DNA from: Gemmataceae bacterium
GTDB taxonomy: Bacteria; Planctomycetota; Planctomycetia; Gemmatales; Gemmataceae
Direction of reading: 5' to 3'
Length of the DNA: 31,455 bases
Assembly: GCA_020847555.1 (NCBI GenBank)
Contig: JADLBT010000307.1
Location: 1-31,455, forward strand
Both the position numbers and the translations under genes were made by a program. The first letter of the stretch is position 1, and each line of letters opens with the position of its first letter. Positions 28,605 through 31,455 of the stretch are shown one piece after another. Under the pieces are notes generated by a model that was not told the DNA's origin, did not search any database, and saw nothing but the letters and a program-made list of their open reading frames with translations.

Positions 28605-31301
28605 ATGAACACCCGCTTCCCCGCCCTGCGGAAGGTATCCCGGACGTCGGTTGGGGGAGGTTTCCTCCTCGCCGCCCTGGCGCTCGCGCCCGCCGCCCGT
28701 GCGGACCACGTCTGGGTCGAAGGCGAAAAGCCGGTCCGGACGACGGTGACCCGCCATCCGCCCTGGTACGACAAGGTCCAGCGCGACCAACTCTCCGGCG
28801 GCGACTTCCTCAGCCACTGGAACGAGAAACGGCCCGGCGAGGCCGAGTACCGCGTCGCTGTGCCAACGGCCGGAGAGTACGAATTCTGGGTGCGGGCCAA
28901 CCCGGTCCAGGCCCACCTCGCCTGGAAGCTGAACGATGGCCCCTGGTCGGCCATCGACCTGGACCGGGATGTCGTCGGCCGAACGAACATCGCCGCCAAC
29001 AGGGCCATCGATCTGCGCTTCCTCGCGTGGGTCAAGGTCGGCAAGGTGACCCTGCGCAAGGGCGCCAACACCGTTCACTTCCGCATGGACAGCAAGAACC
29101 ACAACCACGGGATGCTCGACTGTTTCGTCTTCAGCACCGACCCGTTTCGGCCGCGCGGCGTCCTCAAACCCGGCGAGGCGGCGAAGGACACCAGTGCGAA
29201 GGGATGGTTCGCGTTCGACCCCGAGCCCGACCCGTTCAGGGCCGGCGCCGGCTTCGACCTGCGCGGGCTCAACGAGCCGGAGGCCGGCGCCGGCGGATTC
29301 ATCGGCGTCAAGGGCGGGCAGTTCGGCCACACCGCGACCGGGCGGCCCGTCCGCTTCTGGGGCGTCAACGGTCCGGCAAGCAAGGACCGGGACGGCCTGC
29401 GCCGCGAGGCCCGGCTGTACGCGAAGTACGGCATCAACCTGGTCCGGGTCCACCGGCCCGTTTTCGACGAGAGGGGGGAGGTCGATCGGGCCGCCGTGCT
29501 GCGCGCCCTCGATGTCGTCGCGGCGATGAAGGCCGAGGGGATTTACTGCCACTTCTCGATCTACTTTCCGCTCTGGCTTCGGCCGGCGCCGGGCCTGGCG
29601 TGGCTCGACGGGTACGACGGCAAGCAGCATCCGTTCGCTGCTCTCTACTTCAACAAGGATTTTCAGGATCGCTATCGTAAGTGGTGGCAGGCGCTCCTCC
29701 TCACCCCCTCCCCGCGCACCGGGAAGCGCCTGATCGACGAGCCGGCAGTCGCCGGACTGGAGATCATCAACGAGGACTCGTACTTCTTCTGGACATTCAG
29801 CAGCAAGAACCTCCCCGATCCGCAGCTCCGCATCCTGGAGGCGCGGTTCGGCGACTGGCTCCGGAAGAAGTACAGCTCGCTTGATGGCGCGCTCAAGGCG
29901 TGGAACGGGCCGCGGGTCGCGCGCGACGACCCGGCCCGGGGGCGCGTCGGGTTCCGGCCGCTGTGGAACCTGGCGAACGAGCGGACGCCGCGCGATCGCG
30001 ACACGGCCCGCTTCCTGCTGGAGAGCCAGCGCGACTTCTACCGCGATACCTCCCGCTTCCTGCGCGAGCTGGGCTTCAAGGGGGTGATTACCGCGTCGAA
30101 CTGGGCGACGGCGAGCCCGCAGGTACTCGGTCCGCTGGAGAAGTACAGCTACACCGTGGGCGACTTCATCGATCGCCACGGGTACTTCGGGTGCCTCGGC
30201 CGCGGCCCCTTTTCGGAGTGGTCGATCCGGGACGGGCACACCTACGCCGACCGCAGCGCCCTGCGCTTCGACCCGGAAACGCCGGGCAAACCGCGGGCGT
30301 TCGTTCACCCGGCGATGGACCCGAGCTACGACGGCAAGCCGTCGATGATCTCGGAAACGACGTTCACCCGGCCGAACCGGCACCGCTCCGAGGCGCCGCT
30401 GTTCTACGCGGCTTACGGCGCGCTGCAGGATACCGACGCGATCGTCCACTTCGCCCTCGACGGCGCGAGCTGGTCGGTCAAGCCGAACTTCTTCATGCAA
30501 CCGTGGACCCTCATGGCGCCGGCGATGGTCGGGCAGTTCCCGGCTGCGGCCATGATCTACCGCAACGAGCTGGTCGCGGCCGGCGACCTGCTCGTCGAGG
30601 TGAACCTGAAGGTGGAGGACGTGCTCGCCCTGCGCGGCACCCCCCTGCCCCAGGATGCGGCCTTCGACGAGCTGCGACTGAAGGACGTGCCGGAAGGGAC
30701 CACGCTGAAACCGGGGAATGTGATCGATCCGCTCGTCCACTTTGCCGGCCGGACGAACGTCAACTTCACGAAGGACGGCAGGCCGGCGAAGCTCCGCGAT
30801 CTGGCGAGGTACATCGACCGCAAGGCCCAGGTGGTGCGAAGCAGTACCGGCGAGCTGCGGCTCGACTACGGCCGGGGCGTGCTGACGATCGACGCCCCGG
30901 CGGCTCAGGGCGTCAGCGGGGCGCTGCGCGGCGCGGGCAAGACGGAACTGCGGGATCTGACGGTCGCGTCCGGGCTGGAGTTGGGCCACGTCGTCGCGGT
31001 CAGTCTGGACGGCAAGCCGCTGGCGTCGTCCCGGCGGATCCTGCTGCAGGTGATGTCCGAGGAGAAGCCGACTGACTTCCGCGCCGAACTGGCCGGCAAC
31101 GGCGTCCGGCGCATCGCAAGCATCGGACACGACCCGTGGCAGGTGCGTCAGATCGAGGGCACGGTGCGGTTCCGCCGCGCGGACGCGGCGGCGCTGAAGG
31201 TGACCGCCCTGGATCACAACGGGTATCCGGCCCGGGAAGTGGGGACGGCGGACGCCATCACCCTGGGTCCGCGGACACTGTACTACCTCATCACGCCCTG
31301 A
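28605..31301 (+). CDS. Large exported glycoside hydrolase-like protein (clan GH-A-type TIM barrel with N-terminal jelly-roll)
   Basis: The ATG has AGGAGG 7 nt upstream and opens a signal peptide ending near ARA (residue 33). The 898-residue product begins with a beta-sandwich, carbohydrate-binding-module-like domain (about 34-180: HVWVEGEKPVRTT, AGEYEFWVRANPVQAHLAWK, LRKGANTVHFRMDSKNHNHG). The barrel follows (about 235-660): VRFWGVNGPASKDRDGLRRE, YGINLVRVHRPVFDERGEVD, GIYCHFSIYFPLWLRP, GLEIINEDSYFFWTF and KPSMISETTFTRPNRH. The Asn-Glu pair at about 390-391 and the Glu at about 584 have the order and spacing expected of acid/base and nucleophile in clan GH-A. A C-terminal beta domain (about 700-898) completes it. 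The substrate is unknown; a polysaccharide-degrading role at the cell surface is inferred. Confidence 0.82.
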   Translation: MNTRFPALRKVSRTSVGGGFLLAALALAPAARADHVWVEGEKPVRTTVTRHPPWYDKVQRDQLSGGDFLSHWNEKRPGEAEYRVAVPTAGEYEFWVRANPVQAHLAWKLNDGPWSAIDLDRDVVGRTNIAANRAIDLRFLAWVKVGKVTLRKGANTVHFRMDSKNHNHGMLDCFVFSTDPFRPRGVLKPGEAAKDTSAKGWFAFDPEPDPFRAGAGFDLRGLNEPEAGAGGFIGVKGGQFGHTATGRPVRFWGVNGPASKDRDGLRREARLYAKYGINLVRVHRPVFDERGEVDRAAVLRALDVVAAMKAEGIYCHFSIYFPLWLRPAPGLAWLDGYDGKQHPFAALYFNKDFQDRYRKWWQALLLTPSPRTGKRLIDEPAVAGLEIINEDSYFFWTFSSKNLPDPQLRILEARFGDWLRKKYSSLDGALKAWNGPRVARDDPARGRVGFRPLWNLANERTPRDRDTARFLLESQRDFYRDTSRFLRELGFKGVITASNWATASPQVLGPLEKYSYTVGDFIDRHGYFGCLGRGPFSEWSIRDGHTYADRSALRFDPETPGKPRAFVHPAMDPSYDGKPSMISETTFTRPNRHRSEAPLFYAAYGALQDTDAIVHFALDGASWSVKPNFFMQPWTLMAPAMVGQFPAAAMIYRNELVAAGDLLVEVNLKVEDVLALRGTPLPQDAAFDELRLKDVPEGTTLKPGNVIDPLVHFAGRTNVNFTKDGRPAKLRDLARYIDRKAQVVRSSTGELRLDYGRGVLTIDAPAAQGVSGALRGAGKTELRDLTVASGLELGHVVAVSLDGKPLASSRRILLQVMSEEKPTDFRAELAGNGVRRIASIGHDPWQVRQIEGTVRFRRADAAALKVTALDHNGYPAREVGTADAITLGPRTLYYLITP

Positions 31302-31322
31302 TCCACGGTCCGGGGGCTGCGG

Positions 31323-31346
31323 TCCGCGCCGCGTGTGCGGCGCGGA
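31323..31346 (+). terminator. Strong hairpin after the glycoside-hydrolase-like gene
   Basis: TCCGCGCCGC and GCGGCGCGGA form a perfect 10-bp stem with a GTGT loop, about 20 nt after the stop codon. A wider, weaker pairing (CACGGTCCGG near 31306 with CCGGACCGTG near 31365) encloses it. No T-run follows, so the terminator call rests on position and stem stability. Confidence 0.5.
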
Positions 31347-31455
31347 AACATCGGACACCACCGACCGGACCGTGTATGGAGCGACGTTGCCCGTCTCACG
31401 AGGACAGCTGACAGCGCGTGATCACCAGCGAGAATACCGGCCGCTGGTGGTTGGG

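Noticed and set aside
28275..31361. Upstream part of a 1468-codon minus-strand open frame opposite the glycoside-hydrolase-like gene
   Set aside because: It has shadow composition (Arg/Pro/Val/Leu-rich, no motifs) antisense to a well-supported gene. Only the last 440 codons, from the Tat-signal ATG at 28274, are real.
31392..31455. Possible start of another plus-strand gene at the right edge
   Set aside because: A GTG near 31420 opens a short frame to the window end, but about a dozen codons are too few to judge.

Overview
The window looks like chromosomal DNA of a high-GC planctomycete, most likely from the Gemmataceae/Isosphaeraceae side of the phylum. That placement is an inference. It rests on the gene families: DUF1549/DUF1553 and DUF1501 proteins, DUF1800, two very large PVC-type 'membrane-bound dehydrogenase' proteins with HEAT repeats and a C-terminal CxxCH haem domain, WD40 proteins, an ECF sigma cascade, and many exported proteins of unknown function. 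No rRNA, tRNA, CRISPR array, transposase or phage gene was seen.

Layout. (1) 1-2346, minus strand: rsmH with a good sigma70-type promoter, followed by a Pro/Gly/Ala-rich single-pass membrane protein that runs off the left edge; it sits where ftsL is found in a dcw cluster. (2) 2596-3813: a nested palindromic repeat, a 5'-truncated remnant of a transthyretin-like gene, and an intact lipoprotein with a PsbP/LpqN-like domain. (3) 3853-4983, minus: a lipoprotein substrate-binding protein of the branched-chain amino acid (Peripla_BP_6) type. (4) 5251-12244, plus: seven tightly packed genes: ECF sigma factor, zinc-type anti-sigma factor, small Spy/ZraP-like exported protein, cysteine-poor redoxin-like protein, DUF1549/DUF1553 cytochrome-like protein, DUF1501 Tat protein and exported WD40 protein. 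(5) 12245-13285: inverted repeats, a Flp-pilin-like gene, and two copies of an interspersed palindromic repeat. (6) 13285-25586, all minus: polytopic Fe-S membrane protein, two tandem PVC dehydrogenase/cytochrome genes, and a DUF1501 / Spy-like / DUF1800 set. (7) 25806-31455: a third, long palindrome, an exported SAM-methyltransferase-like protein, a Tat-exported Gfo/Idh/MocA-like protein, and a divergent large glycoside-hydrolase-like protein followed by a strong hairpin.

How it fits together. Most of the window encodes exported or membrane proteins. Three separate sets of planctomycete c-type-cytochrome and partner genes lie within 20 kb: DUF1549/DUF1501/WD40, the PVC pair, and DUF1800/DUF1501. 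The first is co-directional, with gaps of at most about 50 nt, with an ECF sigma/anti-sigma/periplasmic-sensor module. This suggests, but does not prove, that an envelope signal controls a surface redox or degradation assembly. Both DUF1501 genes have a small exported helical protein of the LTxxQ (Spy/ZraP) type nearby.

Limits: all family calls come from reading motifs by eye; no database search or structure prediction was run. Starts were chosen from Shine-Dalgarno spacing and signal-peptide position and often differ from the longest open frame.
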